64,000 bases of DNA from Gallionella sp. (GTDB lineage: Bacteria; Pseudomonadota; Gammaproteobacteria; Burkholderiales; Gallionellaceae). Both the position numbers and the translations under genes were made by a program. The notes beneath the pieces are model-generated. The model saw only the letters and a list, made by a program, of their open reading frames with translations, made no database searches and was not told where the DNA came from. Below are positions 8,683 to 16,133 of this stretch, piece after piece (the stretch's first letter is position 1; each line of letters opens with the position of its first letter). The stretch covers positions 14,628 to 78,627 of the forward strand of contig JALNYK010000013.1 in the NCBI GenBank assembly GCA_023229845.1. Reading direction: 5' to 3'.

Positions 8683-9963
8683 TTATTCGCCGGACTGTTT
8701 TTGCAACACGTCCGAATAAAATCTATGGGTGTTCTTCCCGCTTTGCTTGGCCAGATACATGGCCTCGTCGGCCTGCCTGATGAGCTGGTCGAGATTGCCG
8801 GCATCGTCGGGGCAAATGGCAATGCCGATGCTGCCGCCTATATGGCAGCGCTGGCCCTTCAGGTCGAAAGGCTCCGACAGTGCGGCGATGATCTTGTTTG
8901 CCACCAGCGCAACGCCTTCGTTCGATTCGGCGTTGTTCAGCACGAAGGTGAATTCGTCTCCGCCCACCCGCGCCACCGTGTCCGATTCCCGGATGACGTG
9001 CTTTAGCCGTTTGGCAACAAACTGCAGCAACAAGTCGCCCGCATCGTGGCCCTGCGTGTCGTTGACCTGTTTGAAACCGTCCAGATCGAGGAACAGCACC
9101 GCCGTTTTATAGTTGTTGCGTTTGGCCAGAAGCATCGAATGTTCGAGGGAGCTCAGAAACAGCGCGCGGTTCGGCAGGTCGGTCAGGTAATCGTAGTGCG
9201 CCAGATGCGCGATCTTCTGCTCGGCCAGCTTGCGTTCGGTGATATCCCGAACGATGCCGACGAAGTAGCGCAGCCCGCCCAGCACCATCTCCGAGATGGA
9301 GACCTCCATCGGAAATTGCTCGCCGTTCTTTCGCACGGCCGTCACCTCGCGTCCGCTGACGCCCATGATCTTGGCCTGGCCGGTCTGGATGTAGCGCTGG
9401 ATGAAACCGTCATGCGCACTGCGGGTCGGATCGGGCATCAGGATGTTCACGTTTTTCCCCAGGATGTCCTGTTGTGGATAACCGAAGATATGCTCTGCGG
9501 CGGGATTGAACCCCTGGACTTCCCCGGCCTCGTTGATCGTGATGATGCCGTCCATCGCATTGTAGATGATGGCCTGTAACTGGTTCTGGCTTGCTTCGAG
9601 CTCGCTTTTGACCTGTTTCAGGTTCGTCACCATCTGCCAGAACAGCTTGACCTCGGGGCCGCTCGCTACCCTCTGGCCGCCGAAGATTTCGCTCGCCTTG
9701 TCGGCGATCGAGTCGTCGTGTGACAGGTTGTACACGATGCAGTCGGGATGGCCCTTGCCGGCTTGCAAAGCTTCGACAGGATCGGTATAGGTCGGGATGC
9801 CGAGGCGTTTGGCCAGATGGATCCCGGGCGCATCCGGGTTCGTGTCCGCAATGGCGATGACCCTGACCAGGTTGTCTTCCATGAACATCTCGAGCAGGGC
9901 TGAGCCTCCGCGTCCGGCCCCGATAATCAGCACGGGATATCCTGGGCTTCTTGGTGTTGCCAT
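8683..9963 (-). CDS. Diguanylate cyclase with N-terminal Rossmann-like domain and PAS domain
   Basis: It makes cyclic di-GMP from two GTP. The C-terminal GGDEF domain carries the intact motif RVGGDEF, preceded five residues earlier by an RxxD product-inhibition site (RESD). The middle (about 135-255) is a PAS domain of the FixL-like kind (NAAEHIFGY, RKNGEQFPMEV, DITERK). The first 120 residues are unusual: they begin with a beta strand and a dinucleotide-type glycine motif (IGAGRGGSALLE), then AIADTNPDAPG, as in NAD(P)- or CoA-binding Rossmann folds. There is no membrane segment. The start has GAGGAG upstream. A nucleotide-cofactor sensor controlling cyclic di-GMP is my inference. Confidence 0.9.
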   Translation of the reverse strand: MATPRSPGYPVLIIGAGRGGSALLEMFMEDNLVRVIAIADTNPDAPGIHLAKRLGIPTYTDPVEALQAGKGHPDCIVYNLSHDDSIADKASEIFGGQRVASGPEVKLFWQMVTNLKQVKSELEASQNQLQAIIYNAMDGIITINEAGEVQGFNPAAEHIFGYPQQDILGKNVNILMPDPTRSAHDGFIQRYIQTGQAKIMGVSGREVTAVRKNGEQFPMEVSISEMVLGGLRYFVGIVRDITERKLAEQKIAHLAHYDYLTDLPNRALFLSSLEHSMLLAKRNNYKTAVLFLDLDGFKQVNDTQGHDAGDLLLQFVAKRLKHVIRESDTVARVGGDEFTFVLNNAESNEGVALVANKIIAALSEPFDLKGQRCHIGGSIGIAICPDDAGNLDQLIRQADEAMYLAKQSGKNTHRFYSDVLQKQSGE

Positions 9964-10020
9964 GTTTACGGCTCCTCGGGATGGCGAGATCGAGATGTTG
10001 ATAAAAGTCGGTCGTTCCGG

Positions 10021-10854
10021 CTACAAAAAATCATGCGGCAATTCATGTGCCGTAACTTCCTTACCCCACAACGCCGACATGATACGCGAAGCCTGCGCGG
10101 CATCGCCGCTGGTGAAGAATCTGGTGTCCTCTGTAGGTCGGGCTTCAGCCCGACAAGCCGGGCTGAAGCCCGACCTACAGGTAAGCTCGCTCTCGATGCG
10201 TCGCTGCAGCTGGCGCGCGACGGCTTCGCCGGTGTCGATCAGTATCACCTCAGGCCCGACGACCTCGCGGATCAGCGGCGCGAGGAAAGGATAGTGGGTG
10301 CAGCCGAGGATCAGTGTGTCCGCGCCGCGCGCCAGCAGCGGCGCGGTGTAACGCTCGACCAGTGTGCGGGTCTCCGGCCCGGCGAGGTCGCCGCGCTCGA
10401 CCTGTTCGACCAGGCCGGGACAGCCCTGGGTGACGATCTCGACCTCTTCGCCGTAGCGTTCTAGCAGCGCCGCGAAGCGCGCGCTCTCCAGCGTGCCTAT
10501 GGTCGCGAGCACGCCGACCACGCCGCTCTTCGTCGCGGCGGCAGCCGGTTTGACCGCGGGCTCCATGCCGACGATGGGGATGTCGAACCGACTGCGCAGT
10601 GTGGGCGCCGCCGCCGCAGTCGCGGTGTTGCAGGCGATGACGATGGCGTCCGCGCCCTGTTCGACGAGGAAGCGGGTCAATGCGAGCGAGCGCTGTTCGA
10701 TGTATTCGGGAGGCTTGTCGCCATAGGGCACATGGCCGGAGTCGGCGACATAGATCAGGCGTTCGTCGGGCAGCGTCTGGCGGATGTGGTGCAGCACGGA
10801 GAGTCCGCCCACGCCGGAATCGAATACGCCGATTGCTCTAGATTGAATTGTCAC
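10021..10854 (-). CDS. murI: Glutamate racemase
   Basis: It interconverts L- and D-glutamate for peptidoglycan. Family marks are GVFDSGVGGLSVL at the N-terminus, the first catalytic Cys in ACNTATAAA and the second in LGCTHYPFL. I choose GTG at 10854, with GGGAG seven bases before it. The longer reading frame to 10905 would only add a peptide encoded by the neighbouring dispersed repeat. Residues about 226-241 of 277 are encoded by an inserted 46-bp palindromic repeat (10133-10178). It sits close to the C-terminal helix and leaves the frame open to the end. Confidence 0.93.
   Translation of the reverse strand: MTIQSRAIGVFDSGVGGLSVLHHIRQTLPDERLIYVADSGHVPYGDKPPEYIEQRSLALTRFLVEQGADAIVIACNTATAAAAPTLRSRFDIPIVGMEPAVKPAAAATKSGVVGVLATIGTLESARFAALLERYGEEVEIVTQGCPGLVEQVERGDLAGPETRTLVERYTAPLLARGADTLILGCTHYPFLAPLIREVVGPEVILIDTGEAVARQLQRRIESELTCRSGFSPACRAEARPTEDTRFFTSGDAAQASRIMSALWGKEVTAHELPHDFL
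10133..10178. repeat. REP-type palindrome pair inside murI
   Basis: Two GTAGGTCGGGCTTCAGCCCG-type units stand head to head (GTAG at one end, CTAC at the other), 46 bases in all. GTAG-headed palindromes of this form resemble REP sequences mobilised by REP-associated tyrosine transposases; that link is from general knowledge, and no such transposase gene is in the window. The unit lies in frame inside murI. Relatives occur at 29744-29812 and 32470-32539. Confidence 0.9.
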
Positions 10855-10866
10855 ACCCAAGCTCCC

Positions 10867-10989
10867 GTCATTCCGGCGCAGGCCGGAATCCAGCCAATCA
10901 AACATTTCCCGCGTAGCGGGACAACATTCCGGTTTTGTCTGCTACGCAGGTTTTCGATAAGACTGGATTCCGGCCTGCGCCGGAATGAC
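10867..10989. repeat. 123-bp dispersed repeat with palindromic ends, copy 1
   Basis: The unit starts GTCATTCCGGCGCAGG and ends with its inverse complement, so the ends form a 27-base inverted repeat. Each end is itself a small palindrome (ATTCCGGC/GCCGGAAT). The interior carries a hairpin around CCCGCGTAGCGGG. It fills the gap between ybiT and murI. Copies 2 and 3 are at 14038-14220 and 34133-34258. Confidence 0.9.
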
Positions 10990-10990
10990 A

Positions 10991-12589
10991 TCAGGCCTCC
11001 ATGCCCTGGTCGCGCAGATACTCCTCGTACGTGCCGTGGTAGTCGGTCACGCCCTTGGAAGAGATCTCGATGATGCGCGTCGCCAGCGACGACACGAATT
11101 CGCGGTCGTGGCTGACGAAGATCAGCGTGCCCTTGAACAGGTCGAGTGCGGTGTTCAGCGACTCGATGGCTTCCATGTCCATGTGGTTGGTCGGTTCGTC
11201 CATCAGCAGCACGTTGGGCTTGGCCAGCATCAGCTTGCCGAACAGCATGCGGCCCTTCTCGCCGCCGGACAGCACCTTGACCTTCTTCTTCACGTCATCG
11301 CCGGAGAACAGCAGCCGTCCCAGCGTGCCGCGCACCACCTGGTCGTCGTCGTGCGGGCCGCGCCAGTAGGTCATCCATTCCATCATGTCAATGTTCTCGG
11401 CGAAGTCGGCGGCGTGGTCTTGCGCGTAGTAGCCGAGCTTGGCCTTGTCGGCCCACTTGATCGTGCCGGTGTCCGCTTCGAGGTCGCCCGCGAGGCAGCG
11501 CAGCAAGGTCGTTTTACCGATACCGTTCGGGCCGATGATCGCGACCTTCTCGCCCGCTTCGATGCGGAAGTTGACGTTGGAGAACAGCATGCGGTCGAAG
11601 CCCTTGGCCATCTTCTCCACCTCGACGGCGTTCCGGTGCAGCTTCTCGCGCTCGTCGTATTCGAAGCGGATGAACGGGTACTGGCGGCTGGAAGGCTTGA
11701 TGTCCTCGATCTTGATCTTGTCGATCTGGCGCGCGCGCGAGGTGGCCTGCTTGGCCTTGGAGGCGTTGGCCGAGAAGCGCGCAACGAAGGCCTTCAGTTC
11801 GGCGACCTTTTCCTTGGCTTTGGCATTGTCCGACGACTGCTGTTCGCGCGCCTGCGTCGAGGCCAGCATGTAGTCGTTGTAGTTGCCCGGATAGATGGTG
11901 ATCTTGCCGTAGTCCAGGTCGGCCATGTGGGTGCACACGCTGTTCAGGAAGTGGCGGTCGTGCGAGATGATGACCATCGTGCAGTTGCGCGCGTTCAGCA
12001 CGTCTTCCAGCCAGCGGATGGTGTTGATGTCCAGGTTGTTGGTCGGCTCGTCCAGCAGCAGGATGTCCGGGTTGGAGAACAGCGCCTGCGCCAGCAACAC
12101 GCGCAGCTTGAAGCCGGGAGCGACCGCACTCATGTTGCCGTGGTGCAGTTCGATGGGGATGCCCACGCCCAGCAGCAGTTCGCCCGCGCGCGGCTCGGCG
12201 GTGTAGCCGTCGTACTCGGCGAAGGTCGCCTCCAGATCGGCGGCGCGCATGTAGTCTTCTTCCGTCGCATCCGGGTTGGCATAAAGCGCGTCGCGCTCCG
12301 ACATCGCATCCCACATCTCCGCGTGACCCATCATCACCACGTCCAGCACGCGGATGTCTTCGTAGGCGAACTGGTCCTGGCGCAGCTTGCCGAGACGCTC
12401 GTGCCTGTCCAGCATCACTTCGCCGGAGGTCTGCTCCAGGTCGCGGCCGAGGATCTTCATGAAAGTGGACTTGCCGCAACCGTTCGCGCCGATCAGGCCG
12501 TAGCGGTTGCCGTCGCCGAATTTGACGGAGACGTTTTCGAACAGCGGCTTTGCGCCGAACTGCATGGTGATGTTTGCGGTAGATAACAT
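10991..12589 (-). CDS. ybiT: ABC-F family ATPase of the YbiT type
   Basis: This is a ribosome-associated ABC-F protein with two tandem ATPase domains and no membrane part. The N-terminus MLSTANITMQFGAKPLFE closely follows the YbiT pattern. Walker A motifs are GANGCGKST and GPNGIGKTT, with signature and Walker B segments in both halves (LLLDEPTNNLD, LLMDEPTNHMD). The Arg/Lys-rich linker between the domains is present. I set the start at ATG 12589, which gives 532 residues, the usual YbiT length; an in-frame extension to 12670 has no family support. It diverges from gshA. Confidence 0.92.
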   Translation of the reverse strand: MLSTANITMQFGAKPLFENVSVKFGDGNRYGLIGANGCGKSTFMKILGRDLEQTSGEVMLDRHERLGKLRQDQFAYEDIRVLDVVMMGHAEMWDAMSERDALYANPDATEEDYMRAADLEATFAEYDGYTAEPRAGELLLGVGIPIELHHGNMSAVAPGFKLRVLLAQALFSNPDILLLDEPTNNLDINTIRWLEDVLNARNCTMVIISHDRHFLNSVCTHMADLDYGKITIYPGNYNDYMLASTQAREQQSSDNAKAKEKVAELKAFVARFSANASKAKQATSRARQIDKIKIEDIKPSSRQYPFIRFEYDEREKLHRNAVEVEKMAKGFDRMLFSNVNFRIEAGEKVAIIGPNGIGKTTLLRCLAGDLEADTGTIKWADKAKLGYYAQDHAADFAENIDMMEWMTYWRGPHDDDQVVRGTLGRLLFSGDDVKKKVKVLSGGEKGRMLFGKLMLAKPNVLLMDEPTNHMDMEAIESLNTALDLFKGTLIFVSHDREFVSSLATRIIEISSKGVTDYHGTYEEYLRDQGMEA

Positions 12590-12737
12590 GGTGTGGCCTT
12601 GCGGACAGTGCAGAACCGCAACGGCGATCCGGCAAGTGTCCCGAAAAATTGAAGGGGCGCATTCTACCACTGCGCGCCCCTTACGCCGAACCCGAACACT
12701 CGGCTAGAATGCGGCGGTTACATATTCGTAGAGTGCC
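12590..12737. promoter_or_regulatory. Divergent ybiT/gshA intergenic region with possible -10 boxes
   Basis: The 148-base gap between the two divergent genes should hold both promoters. TAGAAT occurs at 12705-12710 on the plus strand, 27 bases before gshA, and also on the minus strand at 12662-12667, facing ybiT. Neither has a convincing TTGACA-like box. A hairpin GGGGCGC...GCGCCCC spans about 12654-12680. Confidence 0.35.
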
Positions 12738-14009
12738 ATGGTCCCACATCTCACCACCGCTTTGACCGGCCCGCTGCTCGATCTGGAGCGGAAATTTCTC
12801 GATGCGCAGCCGACCATCGAACACTGGCTGCGCACTCAGTGGCTGGAGCATACGCCGCCGTTCTATGCGTCGGTGGACCTGCGCAACAGCGGCTTCAAGT
12901 TAGCGCCCGTGGACACGAATCTGTTTCCCGGCGGCTTCAACAACCTCAATCCGGACTTCCTGCCGCTGTGCGTGCTGGCGATGCAGTCCGCGGTCGAGAA
13001 GATTTGCCCCGAGGCGCGTGGCGTGCTGCTGGTGCCGGAGAACCACACGCGCAACCAGTTCTACCTGCAGAACGTCGCGCAGCTCGTCACTATCCTCAAG
13101 CAGGCCGGGATGCGGGTGCGCGTCGGCAGCCTGCTGCCCGAGATCACGGAGGCCACGGCCATCGTCCTGCCTAACGGCGGCTCGCTGACGCTGGAGCCGC
13201 TGAAGCGCAACGGCAACCGCATCGGCCTAGACGGCTTCGACCCTTGCGTGGTGCTGCTGAACAACGACCTGTCCGCCGGCGTGCCCGAGATATTGCAGAA
13301 CCTAGAACAGGCGGTGTTCCCGCCGCTGGCCGCGGGCTGGTATGCGCGGCGCAAGTCCAACCACTTCGCCGCCTATGACCGCGTCGCGAACGACTTCGCG
13401 CAATTGCTCGGCATCGACCCCTGGCTGGTCAATCCCTATTTCGCCACCTGCAACCAGATCAACTTCCAGGAGCGCGTCGGCGAGGAATGTCTGGCCGCGC
13501 AGGTGGACGGCGTGCTGCAAAAAATGCGCGCAAAGTACGTCGAATACGGCGTGAAGAGCGATCCCTTCGTCATCGTCAAAGCCGACGCAGGAACCTACGG
13601 CATGGGCATCATGACGGTGAAGGACGCCAGCGAAATCACCGGCCTGAACCGCAAGCAGCGCAACAAGATGGCAGTGGTCAAGGAAGGCTTGCAGGTGCAC
13701 GACGTGCTGATACAGGAAGGCGTGTACACCTTCGAAAATATCAACGACGCCGTCGCCGAACCGGTCATCTACATGATCGATCACTACGTCGTCGGCGGCT
13801 TCTATCGTGTGCACACCGGTCGCGGCATCGACGAAAACCTCAACGCGCCCGGCATGAGCTTCGAGCCGCTGGCGTTCGAAACCTGCTGCGCCTTTCCCAA
13901 TCCCGACTGCGCGCCCGATGCTCCGCCGAACCGTTTCTACGCCTACGGTGTCGTCGCGCGGCTGGCGCTGCTGGCGGCGTCGCTGGAATTGGAGGAGCCG
14001 GCCGAGTGA
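12738..14009 (+). CDS. gshA: Glutamate-cysteine ligase (ATP-grasp-like, betaproteobacterial type)
   Basis: It catalyses the first step of glutathione synthesis, ATP-dependent joining of L-glutamate and L-cysteine. The 423-residue protein matches the gshA family known from Thiobacillus-like bacteria, not the E. coli family. Typical stretches are ASVDLRNSGFKLAPVDTN, FPGGFNNLN, VKADAGTYGMGIMTV and YMIDHYVVGGFYR. The usual partner gshB does not follow; after a 183-bp repeat comes apbE. The start at ATG 12738 gives the family N-terminus. The stop is followed immediately by repeat DNA. Confidence 0.9.
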   Translation: MVPHLTTALTGPLLDLERKFLDAQPTIEHWLRTQWLEHTPPFYASVDLRNSGFKLAPVDTNLFPGGFNNLNPDFLPLCVLAMQSAVEKICPEARGVLLVPENHTRNQFYLQNVAQLVTILKQAGMRVRVGSLLPEITEATAIVLPNGGSLTLEPLKRNGNRIGLDGFDPCVVLLNNDLSAGVPEILQNLEQAVFPPLAAGWYARRKSNHFAAYDRVANDFAQLLGIDPWLVNPYFATCNQINFQERVGEECLAAQVDGVLQKMRAKYVEYGVKSDPFVIVKADAGTYGMGIMTVKDASEITGLNRKQRNKMAVVKEGLQVHDVLIQEGVYTFENINDAVAEPVIYMIDHYVVGGFYRVHTGRGIDENLNAPGMSFEPLAFETCCAFPNPDCAPDAPPNRFYAYGVVARLALLAASLELEEPAE

Positions 14010-14037
14010 CAGCTGATTTTATGGGATGCCTCCGCCC

Positions 14038-14220
14038 GTCATTCCGGCGCATAACCAGCGACTTGGCTGGCGTTGTTTGCCAGCTTAGTCGAATGGCTAG
14101 TAGTTCCATCAGGCCGGAATCCAGCCTTTCTGACAACCTGCGTAGCAGACAAAACCGGAATGTTGTCCCGCTGCGCGGGGAATGTTTGATTCGCTGGATT
14201 CCGGCCTGCGCCGGAATGAC
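14038..14220. repeat. 123-bp dispersed repeat, copy 2, split by a 60-bp insertion
   Basis: This copy is in the opposite orientation to copy 1. Its left palindromic arm is interrupted: ATTCCGGCGC ends at 14050 and AGGCCGGAATCC resumes at 14111. Removing the 60 bases between restores a unit of exactly 123 bases, the length of copy 1. The right end (to 14220) contains the ATG that I take as the start of apbE. Confidence 0.92.
14051..14110. mobile_element. 60-bp imperfect-palindrome element, copy A (nested insertion)
   Basis: The element begins ATAACCAGCGACTTGGC and ends CGAATGGCTAGTAGTTCCATC. Its arms fold on each other with a few mismatches (CCAGCGACTTGGCTGGC against the complement of GCCAGCTTAGTCGAATGG) around a GTTGTTT loop. 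It sits cleanly inside a different repeat, which is direct evidence of insertion. Relatives are at 36965-37020 and 37150-37203, with a partial one at 34304-34332. It has no coding capacity, so it must be moved by something else. Confidence 0.8.
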
Positions 14221-15256
14221 GGTGTTCTGGGCGCGGCGATTTTTTATCTTATCGATGATTGTCTTGTTGTCCGCCTGCGGCAAGGAGCCGCTCTACCACG
14301 AGCAAGGTTATGTGTTCGGCACGCTGGTGGACGTCAGCATCTACGGCGAGGACGAGGCGAAGGCCCGTACAGCGGTGGGCGAGGTGCTGCAGGAGTTCCA
14401 GCGGCTGCACGACGAGTTGCATGCGTGGCAGCCTTCCGAATTGAGCGAGCTGAACGCGGCATTCGCCAAGGGCGAGGGCAAGGCGGTCTCGCCGGAACTG
14501 GCCGCGATGCTGCGCGACGCGGCGCAGCTCTCCGCGCAGTCGGAGGGGCTGTTCAATCCGGCCATCGGCGGGCTGATCGGGGTCTGGGGATTCCAGTCGG
14601 ACGAATTCAAGCCGCTGTTGCCGGACGCGGAAAAAGTCGCGGCACTGGTGAAGACGAATCCGCAGATGGGCGACATTGTCTTCGACGGCGACAAGGTGAG
14701 CAGCCGCAACCGTGCGGTTCAGCTCGATCTTGGCGGTTATGCCAAGGGCTATGCGCTGGATCGCGCGGCCGAGCTGCTGCGCAAGCGGGGCATACGCAAC
14801 GCGTTGGTGAACATCGGCGGCAACGTCATGGCGCTGGGCCGGCACGGCGACCGCCCCTGGCGCGTCGGCATCCAGCATCCGCGCAAGTCCGGCGCGCTGG
14901 CTTCGCTGGAGTTGCATGACGGCGAGGCGATAGGCACGTCGGGCGACTACCAGCGTTACTTCGAGCTGGACGGCAAACGCTATTGCCACCTGATCGATCC
15001 GCGCAGCGGCTGGCCAGTGCAGGGGGTGCAGGCAGTGACCGTTCTTACTCGTGGCGAGCGCGCCGGGTTGCTGTCCGACGCGGCATCCAAGCCGTTGTTC
15101 GTCGCCGGCAAGGATGGCTGGCGCGCAGCGGCGCAGCGGATGCAGCTGCCGGAGGCGATGCTGGTGGATGCGCAGGGCGGCATCCATCTCACAGCCGCGC
15201 TGCAGAAAAGGCTAGAATTCGCCGACAAGAATATTCGTGTGGAGGTGTTGCCGTGA
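14216..15256 (+). CDS. apbE: FAD:protein FMN transferase, lipoprotein
   Basis: It attaches FMN covalently to threonines of target flavoproteins in the periplasm, for example Rnf- or Nqr-type subunits. Family motifs are GTLVDVSIYG near the N-terminus, LDLGGYAKGYALDRA and NIGGNVMALG. The N-terminus reads as a lipoprotein signal (MTVFWARRFFILSMIVLLSAC): two Arg, a hydrophobic stretch and the lipobox LSAC. I choose ATG 14216 because ATG 14255 would leave only seven residues before the Cys. That start lies in the last bases of the dispersed repeat and lacks a clear ribosome site, so the start is uncertain. It overlaps the next gene (GTGA). Confidence 0.85.
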   Translation: MTVFWARRFFILSMIVLLSACGKEPLYHEQGYVFGTLVDVSIYGEDEAKARTAVGEVLQEFQRLHDELHAWQPSELSELNAAFAKGEGKAVSPELAAMLRDAAQLSAQSEGLFNPAIGGLIGVWGFQSDEFKPLLPDAEKVAALVKTNPQMGDIVFDGDKVSSRNRAVQLDLGGYAKGYALDRAAELLRKRGIRNALVNIGGNVMALGRHGDRPWRVGIQHPRKSGALASLELHDGEAIGTSGDYQRYFELDGKRYCHLIDPRSGWPVQGVQAVTVLTRGERAGLLSDAASKPLFVAGKDGWRAAAQRMQLPEAMLVDAQGGIHLTAALQKRLEFADKNIRVEVLP

Positions 15257-15459
15257 GCGAACCGTTGCAGGAAATCGTCGAACACAAGGTGCGCCGGGCG
15301 GCGGGAGCCAATGCCCTGCGCAAGATCGGCAGGATAGTCGCCGAAGAGCAGCAGGCGGACGCCGAGAAGGCCCGCGCATTGCGCTGGTTCTTCCGCTACG
15401 GCTGGCTGGCGCTGTTGGGTGCCGCGCTGCTGCTGGCCTATTTGATGGGGGTGATCTGA
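15253..15459 (+). CDS. Small single-pass membrane protein between apbE and PTS EIIA
   Basis: It has 68 residues. An N-terminal amphipathic region (MSEPLQEIVEHKVRRAAG, then a charged helix) is followed by one membrane segment at about residues 47-66 (FFRYGWLALLGAALLLAYLM). The GTG start overlaps the apbE stop (GTGA) and its own stop touches the TTG start of the EIIA gene. This tight packing and its even codon use support a real gene. I do not recognise the family. Confidence 0.7.
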   Translation: MSEPLQEIVEHKVRRAAGANALRKIGRIVAEEQQADAEKARALRWFFRYGWLALLGAALLLAYLMGVI

Positions 15460-15855
15460 TTGGTTGGAATATTGCTGGTCACGCATGACGGTCTGGGCGA
15501 CAGCCTGGTCGAATGCGTCAAACATGTGCTGGGCGAAGTGCCGCGCAATCTCAGGTCATTGTCGGTGCATGCCTGGGACGATCCGCAGCAGAAACTGGTC
15601 GATGGCCAGGCGTTGATCAAGGAGCTCGATACCGGGGCGGGCGTGCTGATTCTGACCGATATGTACGGCGCGACGCCGAGCAACATCGGGCGGCAGCTCT
15701 GCCGTATGGAGCGTGTGCATGGCGTGGCCGGGGTCAACCTGCCGATGCTGCTGCGCAGCGTGTGCTGCACCGGCCTGACGCTGCCCGAACTTGCGGAAGC
15801 CGCGATCAAGGGCGGTCGCGACTGCATCGTCCACATGAACCACGAACTCGGATAA
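15460..15855 (+). CDS. PTS EIIA component, mannose/fructose family
   Basis: It accepts a phosphoryl group from HPr on His9 (VTHDGLGDS). The EIIA-Man fold is shown by LTDMYGATPSN and VAGVNLPMLLR. The 131-residue length fits a stand-alone EIIA domain. It starts with TTG at 15460 directly after the previous stop, with a GGGGGTGAT stretch just upstream. HPr and EI follow, but no EIIB, EIIC or EIID permease is in the window. As in many betaproteobacteria, this set is therefore probably regulatory and not a sugar transporter. Confidence 0.9.
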   Translation: MVGILLVTHDGLGDSLVECVKHVLGEVPRNLRSLSVHAWDDPQQKLVDGQALIKELDTGAGVLILTDMYGATPSNIGRQLCRMERVHGVAGVNLPMLLRSVCCTGLTLPELAEAAIKGGRDCIVHMNHELG

Positions 15856-15860
15856 GCAAC

Positions 15861-16130
15861 ATGCAACAACAGGAAGCACTGATCATCAACAAACTCGGCC
15901 TGCATGCGCGAGCCTCCGCCAAACTCACCCAGCTGGCCTCCAGTTTCAAATGCGAAGTGATGCTGTCGCGCAACAATCGCCGCATCAACGCCAAGAGCAT
16001 CATGGGCGTGATGATGCTGGCCGCCGCCAAGGGCGCGACGATAGGCATCGAGACCAATGGCGTGGACGAGGAAGAGGCGATGGTGCGGATATTGGCGTTG
16101 ATCAACGATTACTTTGGCGAAGGCGAATAG
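15861..16130 (+). CDS. ptsH: HPr phosphocarrier protein
   Basis: This is the small phosphocarrier of the phosphotransferase chain: it takes phosphate from EI on His15 (GLHARAS) and passes it to EIIA. Ser46 in the sequence AKSIMGVMML is conserved at the position phosphorylated by HPr kinase in organisms that have one. The 89-residue length is normal. It begins 5 bases after the EIIA stop and ends 3 bases before ptsI. Confidence 0.95.
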   Translation: MQQQEALIINKLGLHARASAKLTQLASSFKCEVMLSRNNRRINAKSIMGVMMLAAAKGATIGIETNGVDEEEAMVRILALINDYFGEGE

Positions 16131-16133
16131 TCG

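Noticed and set aside
10854..10905. N-terminal extension of murI
   Set aside because: The added peptide LDSGLRRND is encoded by the dispersed repeat; GTG 10854 has a good ribosome site and gives the family N-terminus.
10985..12586. Long plus-strand frame (533 codons) opposite ybiT
   Set aside because: It mirrors the ATPase gene on the other strand; its residues are rich in Val, His, Gln and Arg without any family motif, and ybiT is certain.
13487..14215. Upstream part of the long frame that contains apbE
   Set aside because: This part overlaps gshA in another frame and the repeat; only the portion from 14216 has ApbE character.
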